Of a DNA stretch of 64,000 bases, positions 55,684 to 64,000 are shown one piece after another (the first letter of the stretch is position 1; each line of letters opens with the position of its first letter). A program made the position numbers and the translations under genes. The notes beneath the pieces are model-generated. The model saw nothing but the letters and a program-made list of their open reading frames with translations. It was not told the DNA's origin and did no database searches. The DNA lies in the NCBI RefSeq assembly GCF_014698755.1, contig NZ_JACJTO010000002.1, forward strand, positions 124,001 through 188,000, in the 5' to 3' direction. This DNA is from Aphanizomenon flos-aquae FACHB-1287 (GTDB lineage: Bacteria > Cyanobacteriota > Cyanobacteriia > Cyanobacteriales > Nostocaceae).

Positions 55684-55890
55684 GAAGCGGAACGCCATTC
55701 CAGTCCATCAGAAGCCATAATCGATAGTCAAAGTGTAAAAAGTGCGGCGATGGTGAGTCGGAAAATAGGATATGATGCGGATAAACAAATCAAAGGGCGA
55801 AAGCGGTTTATGACCGTTGGGGTGGATTCTGCGGATGTTAGTCGCCGCCGCCAATGTACCAGAGCGATGCTATGATCCGGATCATGGTGA
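55684..55890 (+). pseudogene. IS5-family transposase fragment
   Basis: The plus strand reads PSEAIIDSQSVKSAAM...IGYDADKQIKGRKRFMTV and, after a frame change near 55815, GWILRMLVAAANVPER. IDSQSVK, GRKRF and VLV-type segments are the DDE region of IS5-family transposases. Both ends are missing and it abuts the IS630 remnant. Confidence 0.72.
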
Positions 55891-56043
55891 GGTAATTAGC
55901 ATAAAATCTTACCCCTCAAAACTTTTTAAACACCCTCTAAGACATATCCATAAATCTCTGCGTATAAATTCCTATCCAAAAATTAGCAGCAACGGGAAAA
56001 GTATTTTTTCCTATTATCTATTACTAATTACTAAATTAACCTC
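55891..56043. other. Spacer between IS debris and the GDYXXLXY-like gene
   Basis: No gene or strong repeat is seen; it should contain the promoter of the gene at 56044 unless transcription comes through the IS remnants. Confidence 0.4.
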
Positions 56044-56799
56044 ATGAAAAATGACTTCCCTGAACGCAAAAAAGCCTTAACTCCAGAAATGGAATTTTCG
56101 GAAAAGTTAACTTTTCGAGATTATCTAATTGCTACAGAACAAAAGGCTAATAAACCTTTACCGATTTGGCGATTAATTGCCCCTTTATTCTTTCAATTAG
56201 GTTTAATTTTGGCTGTACCTTCTCAAGCAATGTTTATAGACATGACTGGGAAAACAGTAATTTTGCAAACCGTATCTGTAAATTCTAATGATGTTATTCG
56301 GGGTTCTTCATTGAATTTAGATTATAATATTTCCCGTCCCGATACTTTAAGGAGGTTACCGGGTTGGAATGATTGGTTACGAAGAAATTCCCGTAGAGAT
56401 AAGCAAATTTCCCAAGGAAGTATCTTATATCTAATTTTGCAAGAACAACAATCTTTTAATAGCGAAGCGCGACCTAGAAATCGAAATCAATTCCAGTCTT
56501 GGAAACCTGTCCGGGTAAGTAGTAATCGTCCTGGTTCTTTATCTAATAATCAGGCAGTTTTAAAGGGTAATTATGAAGACGGGTTAATTAATTATGGGTT
56601 GGAAAACTATTTCATTTCTCAAAAACAAAGACAGCAAATTAATGAGGATATTTCACAACTTCAAGAAAACGGAAATGGTAGAGAACAACCCATATTAGTT
56701 AAAATCAAAGTAGATTCTCAAGGTAATGCTGTGCTAACGGGTTTATCTATCAAAAATGCTTCTGGTAGAGGTAACTATCGCAATTATCGGTTTCAGTAA
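56044..56799 (+). CDS. GDYXXLXY-domain-like membrane-anchored protein
   Basis: 251 residues. One membrane helix (IAPLFFQLGLILAVPSQAMF, about 62-81) precedes TGKTVILQTVSVNSNDVIRGSSLNLDYNIS, which occupies the place of the GDYXXLXY motif; here the Asp and Tyr are replaced by Ser. The C-terminal KIKVDSQGNAVLTGLSI fits the same family. Relatives are often next to a DUF2157 membrane-protein gene, which is missing here; IS debris lies in its place. Function unknown. Confidence 0.7.
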   Translation: MKNDFPERKKALTPEMEFSEKLTFRDYLIATEQKANKPLPIWRLIAPLFFQLGLILAVPSQAMFIDMTGKTVILQTVSVNSNDVIRGSSLNLDYNISRPDTLRRLPGWNDWLRRNSRRDKQISQGSILYLILQEQQSFNSEARPRNRNQFQSWKPVRVSSNRPGSLSNNQAVLKGNYEDGLINYGLENYFISQKQRQQINEDISQLQENGNGREQPILVKIKVDSQGNAVLTGLSIKNASGRGNYRNYRFQ

Positions 56800-57030
56800 G
56801 TAAATATATCGTTTTCCAGTCTCATGAAGTACACAGCAATTTATTCCCTGTTCCCTGTTCTCTAAAACTAAAAAACTTTGTACCTCACAAGTATGGGAAC
56901 TGCTATAAATAATCAGTAGTATTCTAGATTAGAAGCCATTAGTCTTGAGTTAATTTAGCCTAACTTTTGGTTTTTGGCTTCTTTATCTTCTTAGGAATAA
57001 ATTGCCCTTTCGGTTTTTCTGTCTACTTAC

Positions 57031-58848
57031 TTATTCAATTTTAAAGTTAATAGGTAAGCGAGTATAAAGCCCCTGAGGATCATTCATTGTTTGTAAAGTA
57101 TTGATTTCCTGCTGGAATTTTGCCAACTCCTTTATTAAGAGATTGTGGTTTTTTATTTCAGCTTTTTCTATTCCTAATTTAGCTTTTACTTCATCTAATT
57201 TTTTACCCAATAACCTTTCCATAAAAGTACCAACTTGGGGATATTCTTCTAATTCCCAATTAGTGCCTAATTTTGCTTGTTTAGCTGCATATTCAATGGC
57301 TACATTTAAACCACCAATTTCATCAACTAAACCGATTTGTTTGGCTGCTATTCCTGACCAAACTCGTCCTTGAGCAATTTCTGCTACTTTTGCAGTTGGT
57401 AATTTTCTTCCTTGAGAAACTTTCTCTAAAAATAGATTATAAATGCGGTCAACACTGCGTTGGTAAACTGCTAATTCTTGGGGTGATTTGGGACGAGAAA
57501 TGGTTTTTTGATCTGCATATTGGGACGTTTTTACTGTATCCCATGTTATGCCATTATTATTGCCTAACTTTTGACCATTAAATAATACACCAAAGACACC
57601 AATAGAACCTGTAATTGTATTAGATTGAGCAAAAATGCGCTGAGAGTCACTAGCAATCCAATAACCACCGGAAGCAGCCATATCACCCATAGAAACGATT
57701 ACTGGTTTAACTTGATGAGTTAATTTAATTTCTCTTTGCATGACTTCGGCTGCAGTAGCACTACCACCAGGGCTATTAATTCGTAAAACTACGGCTTTAA
57801 TTTGATCATTTTGCCTAATTTTTGAGAACATTTTGGCAAATTCATCGCTACCAATTGTTCCTTGATCACCGCTACCATTGACTATTTCTCCTTCTGCATA
57901 AACAATAGCAATTTTATTGTCTGATTTTGAAGATTTCCCAGGAACTTCTGCATAATCACCCAAACTGATTTTTGTGAATGTTTTATCTTTTTCATTCTTA
58001 CCAGTTAATTTTTTTAAGTCGGTAAATACTTGATCTTCGTAAGCAATCATATCTACTAAACCATTAGATTTAGCTACCGTAGCTTCTAAAATTCCTTGAC
58101 TATTAGCGATCGCTTGTAATTTTTGTGGTAGAATATTTCGGCTTGTACCCACAGATTTTTGCCATTCCCCCCAGACATCATCTAATAATTTTTGGGTTTG
58201 TTCTCGGTTCTCTGGGCTAAGTTTATCAAGAATTAATGGTTCTACTGCTCCCTTAAATTTACCCACCCGCACAATCTGCACACCAATACCGTATTTTTTA
58301 AATGCTCCTGCTAAAAACATTGGTTGTGAACTTAAACCGTTTATTTCCATTGTCCCCATAGGATTAACCACGATTTGATTAGCTACGGAACTTAAATAAT
58401 ATTCTCTTTTACTCCAATCTGAACTATAAGCAATAATTTTCTTACCAGTTTTGCGAAATTTTTCTAATGCTTGGCGAATTTCTTTTAAAGAAGCATAACC
58501 AACGGTACTATTAGTATTATTTCCATCTATATAAATACCAACAATTTTTGGATCATGTTCCGCTTTATCTAAGGTTTCCACAACTTTACGAAGTGTGATA
58601 CTATTTTCCTGAACGCCAGTAAAAGTTTTTTCTACCAATTGACTGGATTCAGGTTCATTATCAGTGATTTTCATAGACAAGTCAAAAACTAACACCGACT
58701 TATCTTTAACTGTTGGAGAGGAATTTTGGGAACTAGCAATTGCAATCAACAGCAATAAGAATCCCAGTGTACTAACTCCAGAAAAAATTGTTAGTCCCAG
58801 TAAACTACCAAGTAAACTTGCCAAGGTTTGTTTAAGAAAATTAGTCAT
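57031..58848 (-). CDS. sppA: Signal peptide peptidase SppA (protease IV, long form)
   Basis: 605 residues, the long 67K type with two ClpP-like halves. An N-terminal membrane helix (LGLTIFSGVSTLGFLLLLIAIA) anchors it. The Lys of the catalytic dyad is in VRVGKFKGAVEPL in the first half and the nucleophile Ser in GDMAASGGYWIAS in the second; RINSPGGSATAAE is also conserved. It degrades cleaved signal peptides and, in cyanobacteria, is linked to light acclimation. Confidence 0.94.
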   Translation of the reverse strand: MTNFLKQTLASLLGSLLGLTIFSGVSTLGFLLLLIAIASSQNSSPTVKDKSVLVFDLSMKITDNEPESSQLVEKTFTGVQENSITLRKVVETLDKAEHDPKIVGIYIDGNNTNSTVGYASLKEIRQALEKFRKTGKKIIAYSSDWSKREYYLSSVANQIVVNPMGTMEINGLSSQPMFLAGAFKKYGIGVQIVRVGKFKGAVEPLILDKLSPENREQTQKLLDDVWGEWQKSVGTSRNILPQKLQAIANSQGILEATVAKSNGLVDMIAYEDQVFTDLKKLTGKNEKDKTFTKISLGDYAEVPGKSSKSDNKIAIVYAEGEIVNGSGDQGTIGSDEFAKMFSKIRQNDQIKAVVLRINSPGGSATAAEVMQREIKLTHQVKPVIVSMGDMAASGGYWIASDSQRIFAQSNTITGSIGVFGVLFNGQKLGNNNGITWDTVKTSQYADQKTISRPKSPQELAVYQRSVDRIYNLFLEKVSQGRKLPTAKVAEIAQGRVWSGIAAKQIGLVDEIGGLNVAIEYAAKQAKLGTNWELEEYPQVGTFMERLLGKKLDEVKAKLGIEKAEIKNHNLLIKELAKFQQEINTLQTMNDPQGLYTRLPINFKIE

Positions 58849-58915
58849 TTTTTATTAGCTATTAGTTATTGGTAATTAGTCATTATAAAACCAATGACTA
58901 ACACATATTCTACTT

Positions 58916-60004
58916 CTATTCTACGCGCTGTAAACTCTTAGATTGCTTTAATTCGTACAAATTGCTGTTAGCAGTGCAAAATAAGACAGTAGTGATTTCA
59001 GCAATTAATACCTCTGTTAATTCTACCACAGCCGCTTCTGATACTGCTGCCGCCTTCAAGTAAGGCATTGCTAAACCAGCGATATCAGCCCCCAGTGCAA
59101 TAGCTTTCGCTACATCTAAACCATGACGTAAACCTCCGGAGGCAATTAAAGGAATATGGGGATGATAATTGCGAATACTGGTAATACAATCTGCTGTAGG
59201 TATACCCCAATCTGCGAATGTCTGCCCCAAACGGCGCTGTAATGAGGTTTCTGCTCGTTCGCTTTCCACTAAAGCCCAAGACGTTCCCCCAGCACCAGCC
59301 ACATCAATGGCTTGAACTCCAGCAGCTATGAGTTTTTCTGCTATAATTGCCGAAATCCCATTACCTACTTCTTTGACAATGATAGGGACTGGTAACTTAC
59401 TGCATAAATCAGATATTTTGTCAAGTAGTCCACTAAAATTAGTATCACCTCTAGGTTGAATAAATTCTTGTAAAGGGTTAATATGTAAAATCAGGGCATC
59501 TGCAGCGATTAGATCAATAATTCGCAAACATTCATCAATGCCATATTTATAATTAAGCTGGACTGCACCTAAATTAGCAAACAGGAGAATATCAGGTGCA
59601 TACTTGCGAACCACAAAAGTATCAGCAACTTGAGGTTTTTCAACCGCTACCCTAACAGATCCTACTCCCATGGCTAATTTGTATTCTTGGGCAACTTCAG
59701 CCAGACGACGGTTAATTATTCCCGCTTGTTCTGTGCCTCCAGTCATAGAGGAAATTAACAAAGGTGCATTGAGATATTTTCCTAGAAAGGTCGTACTCAC
59801 ATCAATATCTTGACCATTAAGTTCTGGTAAACAAGTATGAGTAAAGCGATATTTTTCTAACCCTGTGGTAATTGCTGGTGATTGGACATTATTTTCTAAA
59901 CAGATACGGATATGATCTGCTTTACGATTTTGGGTTTGGGCCGGGGTGTTAATGGCAAGGTTCACAGCTAAATATGTAATTATGTGAATATTTATATTTT
60001 GCAC
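58916..60004 (-). CDS. fni: Isopentenyl-diphosphate delta-isomerase, type 2 (FMN-dependent)
   Basis: 362 residues. Converts IPP to DMAPP in isoprenoid synthesis with FMN and NADPH. Seen: [11 protein letters not shown] near the N-terminus, [47 protein letters not shown] and [24 protein letters not shown]. The start used is the most upstream; GTG at 59965 (residue 14) fits the family length better. It follows purE at some distance on the same strand. Confidence 0.94.
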   Translation of the reverse strand: MQNINIHIITYLAVNLAINTPAQTQNRKADHIRICLENNVQSPAITTGLEKYRFTHTCLPELNGQDIDVSTTFLGKYLNAPLLISSMTGGTEQAGIINRRLAEVAQEYKLAMGVGSVRVAVEKPQVADTFVVRKYAPDILLFANLGAVQLNYKYGIDECLRIIDLIAADALILHINPLQEFIQPRGDTNFSGLLDKISDLCSKLPVPIIVKEVGNGISAIIAEKLIAAGVQAIDVAGAGGTSWALVESERAETSLQRRLGQTFADWGIPTADCITSIRNYHPHIPLIASGGLRHGLDVAKAIALGADIAGLAMPYLKAAAVSEAAVVELTEVLIAEITTVLFCTANSNLYELKQSKSLQRVE

Positions 60005-60071
60005 TAGGACTTGGTAAATATAAATCTTGGCTAAATAAACAAAGCCCTATTCAGGGAATAAAGATGTATTA

Positions 60072-60581
60072 TTATTGCCCATACTTTTTATATCCAAGCT
60101 GATCTAATTTTGCTTGCTTGTCCATGACCATATTATAAAGACCTTGGCGATAGGTTTGAACTTTTTCTAGTAATTCTGGTTGGTGAGTAGCGAGAATTTG
60201 TATAGCCAAAAGTCCAGCGTTTTGAGAATTACCAATCGCAACAGTAGCGACAGGTATTCCTGCTGGCATTTGTAATATAGAATATAAAGAATCTACTCCT
60301 TGTAAATTCTGAGTAGCGACGGGAACACCAATAACAGGTAAAGGAGTTAAAGATGCTACCATACCGGGGAGATGAGCCGCACCTCCAGCACCAGCGATAA
60401 TTACCTTAATCCCGCGTTGATGTGCAGTTTTAGCATATTCAATCATCCGTTCTGGGGTACGATGGGCAGAGACAATGGCTACTTCAACCATAATACCAAA
60501 TTCTTCGCAAATGGCGATCGCCTCCTTCATGGTAGGTAAATCAGAATCGCTACCCATGATAATACCAACTTCGAGACTCAT
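60072..60581 (-). CDS. purE: N5-carboxyaminoimidazole ribonucleotide mutase PurE
   Basis: 169 residues from ATG 60581 ([14 protein letters not shown]), the standard start; the longer frame from 60638 would overlap the divergent nagA start. Motifs: [29 protein letters not shown] and a nearby TPLPVIGVP. It moves the carboxylate to C4 in purine synthesis. A HIP1 octamer lies near 60511. It belongs to the same pathway as purS and purQ at 13-14 kb. Confidence 0.95.
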   Translation of the reverse strand: MSLEVGIIMGSDSDLPTMKEAIAICEEFGIMVEVAIVSAHRTPERMIEYAKTAHQRGIKVIIAGAGGAAHLPGMVASLTPLPVIGVPVATQNLQGVDSLYSILQMPAGIPVATVAIGNSQNAGLLAIQILATHQPELLEKVQTYRQGLYNMVMDKQAKLDQLGYKKYGQ

Positions 60582-60628
60582 ATAATTAGGGAATAGGGAA
60601 CAACTGAAAACTAACAAAATTAATACCC

Positions 60629-61801
60629 ATGCTGGCAAATGTAGATATTATCAATGCAAAAATACCCGGTTATCAAGATCTACAAAGAATCTTGGTTAAC
60701 CACAAAGGCATAATTGAGAAAATTATGCCCATGAATACAGCATGGGAACAAGTTACACCGCACAACTTACAAATTGTAGATGTAGCTAGGGACTGGATTT
60801 CTTTAGGTGGTGTGGATTTACAAATTAATGGTGGACTGGGTTTAGCCTTTCCTGAACTAACATCAGAAAATGCTGATATGCTGGCAAAAATTTCCTCATT
60901 TCTATGGAAAACAGGAGTTGATGGTTATTTACCAACTCTAGTTACAACCTCTATCGAGAATATTCAGCGATCGCTGGCCATCATCGCTAATTATACCTCC
61001 AGTTCACAAACTTCGGCAAAAATTCTGGGAGTGCATTTAGAGGGACCTTTTTTAAATTACTATAAACGCGGTGCACATCCAGCCGAGTATCTTCTACCTC
61101 TCACCATTAATCAAGTTAAACGAGTATTAGGTGATTATGCCCCTATAGTCAAACTCATCACCATTGCACCAGAATTAGATATTACAGGTGAAGTTATCCC
61201 CTATTTACGTTCGCTAGGAATTACTGTGAGTTTAGGACATTCACAAGCAACAGCCATAGAAGCTCAACAAGCCTTTGCTCAAGGTGCTACAATGATAACT
61301 CATGCTTTTAATGCCATGCCACCCCTACACCACCGTGAACCAGGGTTATTAGGCGCGGCCATGAATGATCCTGAGGTGTTTTGTGGTTTTATAGCTGATG
61401 GCCAGCACGTTGATCCAATGATCTTAAAAATTCTTTTGCGTGCCAGTGCTGGATTATTTATTGTTAGTGATGCTCTTGCACCATTGGGATTACCTGATGG
61501 TATTTATCCATGGGATACCCGACAAATTGAAATTATCAAAGGTACAGCCAGATTACAAGATGGTACTTTAACAGGAACAACTTTACCCTTATTAGTTGGG
61601 GTTCAAAATTTGATAAAATGGGGAATTTGTGAGGAGGAAACTGCCATTAACCTCGCTACAAATGCACCCAGACAAGCCATTAATTTATCAACTTTTGCTA
61701 TCAATCAACCAGCGAATTTATTGCGCTGGAAATGGAATGAAGTTGCTAAAGAAATGGTTTGGAATCGGTTAACTGTCTCAACTATATTCTATGGAATTTG
61801 A
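60629..61801 (+). CDS. nagA: N-acetylglucosamine-6-phosphate deacetylase NagA
   Basis: 390 residues, amidohydrolase fold. Seen: [22 protein letters not shown] with the metal Glu, [31 protein letters not shown] and the catalytic Asp in [10 protein letters not shown]. It removes acetate from GlcNAc-6-P in amino-sugar recycling. It is divergent from purE with about 47 bp between starts and ends in a hairpin terminator at 61904-61921. Confidence 0.94.
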   Translation: MLANVDIINAKIPGYQDLQRILVNHKGIIEKIMPMNTAWEQVTPHNLQIVDVARDWISLGGVDLQINGGLGLAFPELTSENADMLAKISSFLWKTGVDGYLPTLVTTSIENIQRSLAIIANYTSSSQTSAKILGVHLEGPFLNYYKRGAHPAEYLLPLTINQVKRVLGDYAPIVKLITIAPELDITGEVIPYLRSLGITVSLGHSQATAIEAQQAFAQGATMITHAFNAMPPLHHREPGLLGAAMNDPEVFCGFIADGQHVDPMILKILLRASAGLFIVSDALAPLGLPDGIYPWDTRQIEIIKGTARLQDGTLTGTTLPLLVGVQNLIKWGICEEETAINLATNAPRQAINLSTFAINQPANLLRWKWNEVAKEMVWNRLTVSTIFYGI

Positions 61802-61903
61802 GGATTTTTAAGAGATTGGGGACTTGATTAATAATATTTCTATGAATAGAAAGAAAGTTTTATCAAAGTCCACATTCGTAGACTACAAAAAGCAAGATTT
61901 TTG

Positions 61904-61921
61904 AACCCGCAAAGGCGGGTT
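61904..61921 (+). terminator. Intrinsic terminator after nagA
   Basis: Perfect 7-bp stem AACCCGC / GCGGGTT, loop AAAG, followed by TTATC. A second small hairpin, GCGAAT / ATTCGC, follows at about 61934-61950. Confidence 0.75.
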
Positions 61922-62020
61922 TTATCTATGTAGATGCGAATTAGATTCGCCATTTTTTCAAAAGATTCTTTTATCTTAGATTAAAATTAATTATATTATC
62001 TAATTTGGAGTTTTCTGGCT

Positions 62021-62620
62021 GTGCTAAGTTCACCTTTACCCACAATCAACGCCCTCAAACAACCCACCAGTGATATTTGGGTAGAGCAAGCGATCGCCAA
62101 CCTTGATATTATCTTACTAGATCACTCCCACTGTGAACGCAAAGCCGCAGGAGTAGCCCTAAATATGATGTTTCGCTATCCATCTCATGCTAAAATGGTC
62201 AGGGAGTTAACAGCGATTGCTCGTGAAGAACTAGAACACTTTGAACTCGTCAATCAATGGCTAGAACGTCGTAATATCAAACTTGCACCCCTATCCGCAC
62301 CCCCCTACGGTGCAGGGTTAAAATCCCAGGTAAGGGGACAAGAACCCCAGCGATTTTTAGATTCCTTACTTGTTACCGGTTTAATAGAAGCCCGTAGTCA
62401 TGAACGCTTAGGACTTCTAGCTGCTAACTGTCCAGAACCAGAATTAGCTCAATTTTACCGCAGTTTAATGGCATCAGAAGCCCGACATTTTGGCACATAT
62501 TGGGTTTTAGCTGATACTTATTTTGACAGACAAACCGTCATGGATAGACTAGATGAATTAGCAGAAGTAGAAAGTCAATTATTATCAACCTTACACCCAG
62601 AACCGAGAATACATAGTTAG
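62021..62620 (+). CDS. miaE: tRNA 2-methylthio-N6-isopentenyladenosine hydroxylase MiaE
   Basis: 199 residues from GTG 62021, with TTGGAG about ten bases upstream. Ferritin-like di-iron helices carry the ligands: DHSHCERKAAG, REELEHFELV (Glu and His), LIEARSHERL and SEARHFGTYW. It hydroxylates ms2i6A37 in tRNA. It precedes recR by 76 bp. Confidence 0.93.
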   Translation: MLSSPLPTINALKQPTSDIWVEQAIANLDIILLDHSHCERKAAGVALNMMFRYPSHAKMVRELTAIAREELEHFELVNQWLERRNIKLAPLSAPPYGAGLKSQVRGQEPQRFLDSLLVTGLIEARSHERLGLLAANCPEPELAQFYRSLMASEARHFGTYWVLADTYFDRQTVMDRLDELAEVESQLLSTLHPEPRIHS

Positions 62621-62687
62621 TCAGTTTTTCACAGATTCGCGGTAGACAAAACATAACTCATTTTAACTGTAAAATAGAAAAAACCCC

Positions 62688-62692
62688 GGAGG
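62688..62692 (+). promoter_or_regulatory. Ribosome-binding site GGAGG of recR
   Basis: GGAGG lies four bases upstream of ATT (62697-62699). No ATG, GTG or TTG occurs in this frame between the upstream stop (62670-62672) and TTG at 62739, so this site marks ATT as the likely start. Confidence 0.7.
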
Positions 62693-62696
62693 TAAA

Positions 62697-63296
62697 ATTA
62701 CGGTTTACGCACGTCCCCTAGCCAAATTAATCGAACAATTGCAACGGCTCCCTGGAGTTGGTCCCAAAAGTGCCCAACGTTTAGCTTTGCACATCTTAAA
62801 AAGACCAGAAGCAGAGGTAGAAGCCTTAGCCCAAGCACTGGTTGACGCAAAAAAACAAGTAGGTTTATGTCAAGTTTGCTTTCATTTATCATCAGACCCA
62901 GTATGCGAAATTTGTCGTCACCCTCAGCGAGATAATACAACTATTTGCGTAGTTGCAGATTCCCGTGATGTAATTGCCTTAGAAAAAACCCGCGAATATA
63001 AAGGTAAATATCATGTTTTAGGTGGCGTAATTTCCCCAATGGATGGTATAGGACCTGAACAGTTAACCATTCAAGCTTTAGTGAGACGGGTCAGCGAACA
63101 AAAACCCCAAGAGGTGATTTTAGCTATTAGTCCCAGTATCGAAGGGGAAACGACAACATTATATATAGGTCAATTACTAAAACCATTTACTAAAGTTACT
63201 CGTATTGCTTTTGGTTTACCCGTTGGTGGTGATTTAGAATATGCTGATGAATTAACTTTAGCAAGGGCATTAGAAGGACGAAGAGAGTTAGATTAA
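62697..63296 (+). CDS. recR: Recombination protein RecR (probable ATT start)
   Basis: 199 residues if read from ATT at 62697: (M)[21 protein letters not shown]. The conserved [13 protein letters not shown]-terminus lies entirely upstream of the first conventional start (TTG, 62739), and GGAGG is four bases before ATT, so an ATT start is the simplest reading. Motifs: the helix-hairpin-helix [13 protein letters not shown], the zinc finger CQVC/CEIC, and a Toprim domain with [10 protein letters not shown]. RecR loads RecA with RecFO at gaps. ATT starts are rare (known for infC); this may limit expression. Confidence 0.9.
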   Translation: MTVYARPLAKLIEQLQRLPGVGPKSAQRLALHILKRPEAEVEALAQALVDAKKQVGLCQVCFHLSSDPVCEICRHPQRDNTTICVVADSRDVIALEKTREYKGKYHVLGGVISPMDGIGPEQLTIQALVRRVSEQKPQEVILAISPSIEGETTTLYIGQLLKPFTKVTRIAFGLPVGGDLEYADELTLARALEGRRELD

Positions 63297-63313
63297 AAGT
63301 AGCAAATATCAAA

Positions 63314-63931
63314 ATGTTTTTTAATTCCCTAGAAAATCAACTACAACACTGGCAAAATACAATTAACATTCAACCCAATAATGTTAATGCTTATGTTCAT
63401 CGAGGTATGGTTTATTTTAAATTAGGAAAAATTGCCGAATCAATTCAAGATTTTGATCATGCAGAAAAGTTAGATATTCAAATTACTCCTTATCTTTGGC
63501 AACGGGGGTTAAGTTATTATTATGCAGAACGATTTGCTGAAGGTGCAAAACAGTTTGAAATTGATTTAACTGTTAATGCTCAAGATGTAGAGGAAACAGT
63601 CTGGAGATATCTTTGTATAGCTAGATTATCCGGTGTGACAGAAGCTCGTAATTCTTTATTACCTGTGAAAAATGATCCGCGAAAAATCATGAAATCTATC
63701 TATGATTTATTTGCAGGTAATTGTACAATAGATGATGTTTTAAATGTAGGAAAATTAACAGGATTAAAAGGTAAATTTTACAGCCATCTTTATTTGGGTT
63801 TATATTATGAAGCTGAGAATAATTTAGAGTTAGCGCAGGAATATATAGTTAAGGCTGCTGATGAGTATAAAATTGATGATTATATGTGGTATTTAGCCGT
63901 AGTGCATAAGCAGTTACGGAAATGGGAGTAA
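63314..63931 (+). CDS. TPR-repeat protein
   Basis: 205 residues, no signal peptide. Two TPR units (NAYVHRGMVYFKLGKIAESIQDFDHAEKL; YLWQRGLSYYYAERFAEGAKQFEIDL) are followed by WRYLCIARLSGV and a helical C-terminus (YLGLYYEAENNLELAQEYIVKA). It fits the TPR proteins seen in plants and cyanobacteria with a region like NlpI. It lies 17 bp after recR on the same strand and may be co-transcribed. Role unknown. Confidence 0.82.
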   Translation: MFFNSLENQLQHWQNTINIQPNNVNAYVHRGMVYFKLGKIAESIQDFDHAEKLDIQITPYLWQRGLSYYYAERFAEGAKQFEIDLTVNAQDVEETVWRYLCIARLSGVTEARNSLLPVKNDPRKIMKSIYDLFAGNCTIDDVLNVGKLTGLKGKFYSHLYLGLYYEAENNLELAQEYIVKAADEYKIDDYMWYLAVVHKQLRKWE

Positions 63932-64000
63932 TATATGAAATACAGTAGGGCTGATTCCTAGTAAAGAAAGCTGCTAAACAAGCTGAATCTGCTCTCAAAG
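63932..64000. other. Window end
   Basis: 69 bp after the TPR gene with nothing recognisable; any downstream gene lies outside the window. Confidence 0.5.

Noticed and set aside
62698-62940. 80-codon frame on the minus strand over recR
   Set aside because: Shadow of the recR coding frame; the plus-strand protein is clearly conserved.

Overview
The window is a chromosomal segment of a filamentous, probably heterocyst-forming cyanobacterium (Nostocales; Anabaena, Dolichospermum or Aphanizomenon-like). Support for this: AT-rich DNA studded with the HIP1 octamer GCGATCGC, heptanucleotide STRR arrays typical of Nostocales, and genes for RpaA, the ferredoxin-thioredoxin reductase variable chain, a HetI-like phosphopantetheinyl transferase, and an alternative (Cox3/ARTO-type) terminal oxidase. 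The species is not identified.

Layout. 1-2.1 kb: C-terminal part of an Eco57I-type methylase (cut by the window edge). 2.2-2.9 kb: an IS4-family scar beside a truncated membrane-protein gene. 2.9-12.2 kb: polA, a tRNA-dihydrouridine synthase, an SLH/GHL10 surface protein, a degenerate metal-binding lipoprotein and murT. 12.4-30.3 kb: mostly housekeeping: exported thioredoxin-fold protein, purS/purQ split by a repeat array, a Fur/Zur-like regulator, NfeD plus SPFH protein, PP2C phosphatase, ftrV, hetI-like gene, alpha/beta hydrolase, rpaA, der, an EcfT-like protein, tsaE, a YvcK-like protein, ruvC, a TPR protein, an orphan PstB-like ATPase, a tnpB scar and a NUDIX hydrolase. 30.7-35.5 kb: class A PBP, a small thylakoid-type membrane protein, a TerB-like protein, rsmB. 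36.0-40.6 kb: two DUF2231 membrane proteins plus terminal oxidase subunits II, I and III, followed by a MITE.

40.8-44.9 kb is an accessory island: a ScaI-family type II restriction-modification system with a controller protein, then a cytosine-5 methyltransferase whose catalytic Cys is replaced by Tyr and whose convergent partner survives only as a tail, then a Uma2-family protein. 45.0-52.9 kb: ABC ATPase, cyclase-family enzyme, a 1.7-kb gene-poor stretch with several strong hairpins, an SGNH hydrolase, a conserved membrane protein, nadA, a metallophosphoesterase and tRNA-Ser(UGA). 53.2-55.9 kb is a second accessory island: an AAA ATPase followed by a small PD-(D/E)XK-like nuclease (the best candidate here for an undescribed two-gene defence module), ending in IS630 and IS5 wreckage. 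56.0-63.9 kb is again mostly core: a GDYXXLXY-like protein, sppA, type 2 IPP isomerase, purE, nagA, miaE, recR (apparently starting at ATT) and a TPR protein.

The core genes cover DNA replication and repair (polA, ruvC, recR), tRNA/rRNA modification (dus, tsaE, miaE, rsmB), purine synthesis (purS, purQ, purE), cell wall (murT, PBP, nagA), and redox or respiratory functions (ftrV, terminal oxidase). All functional statements are read from the sequence and family knowledge; no database search was run.
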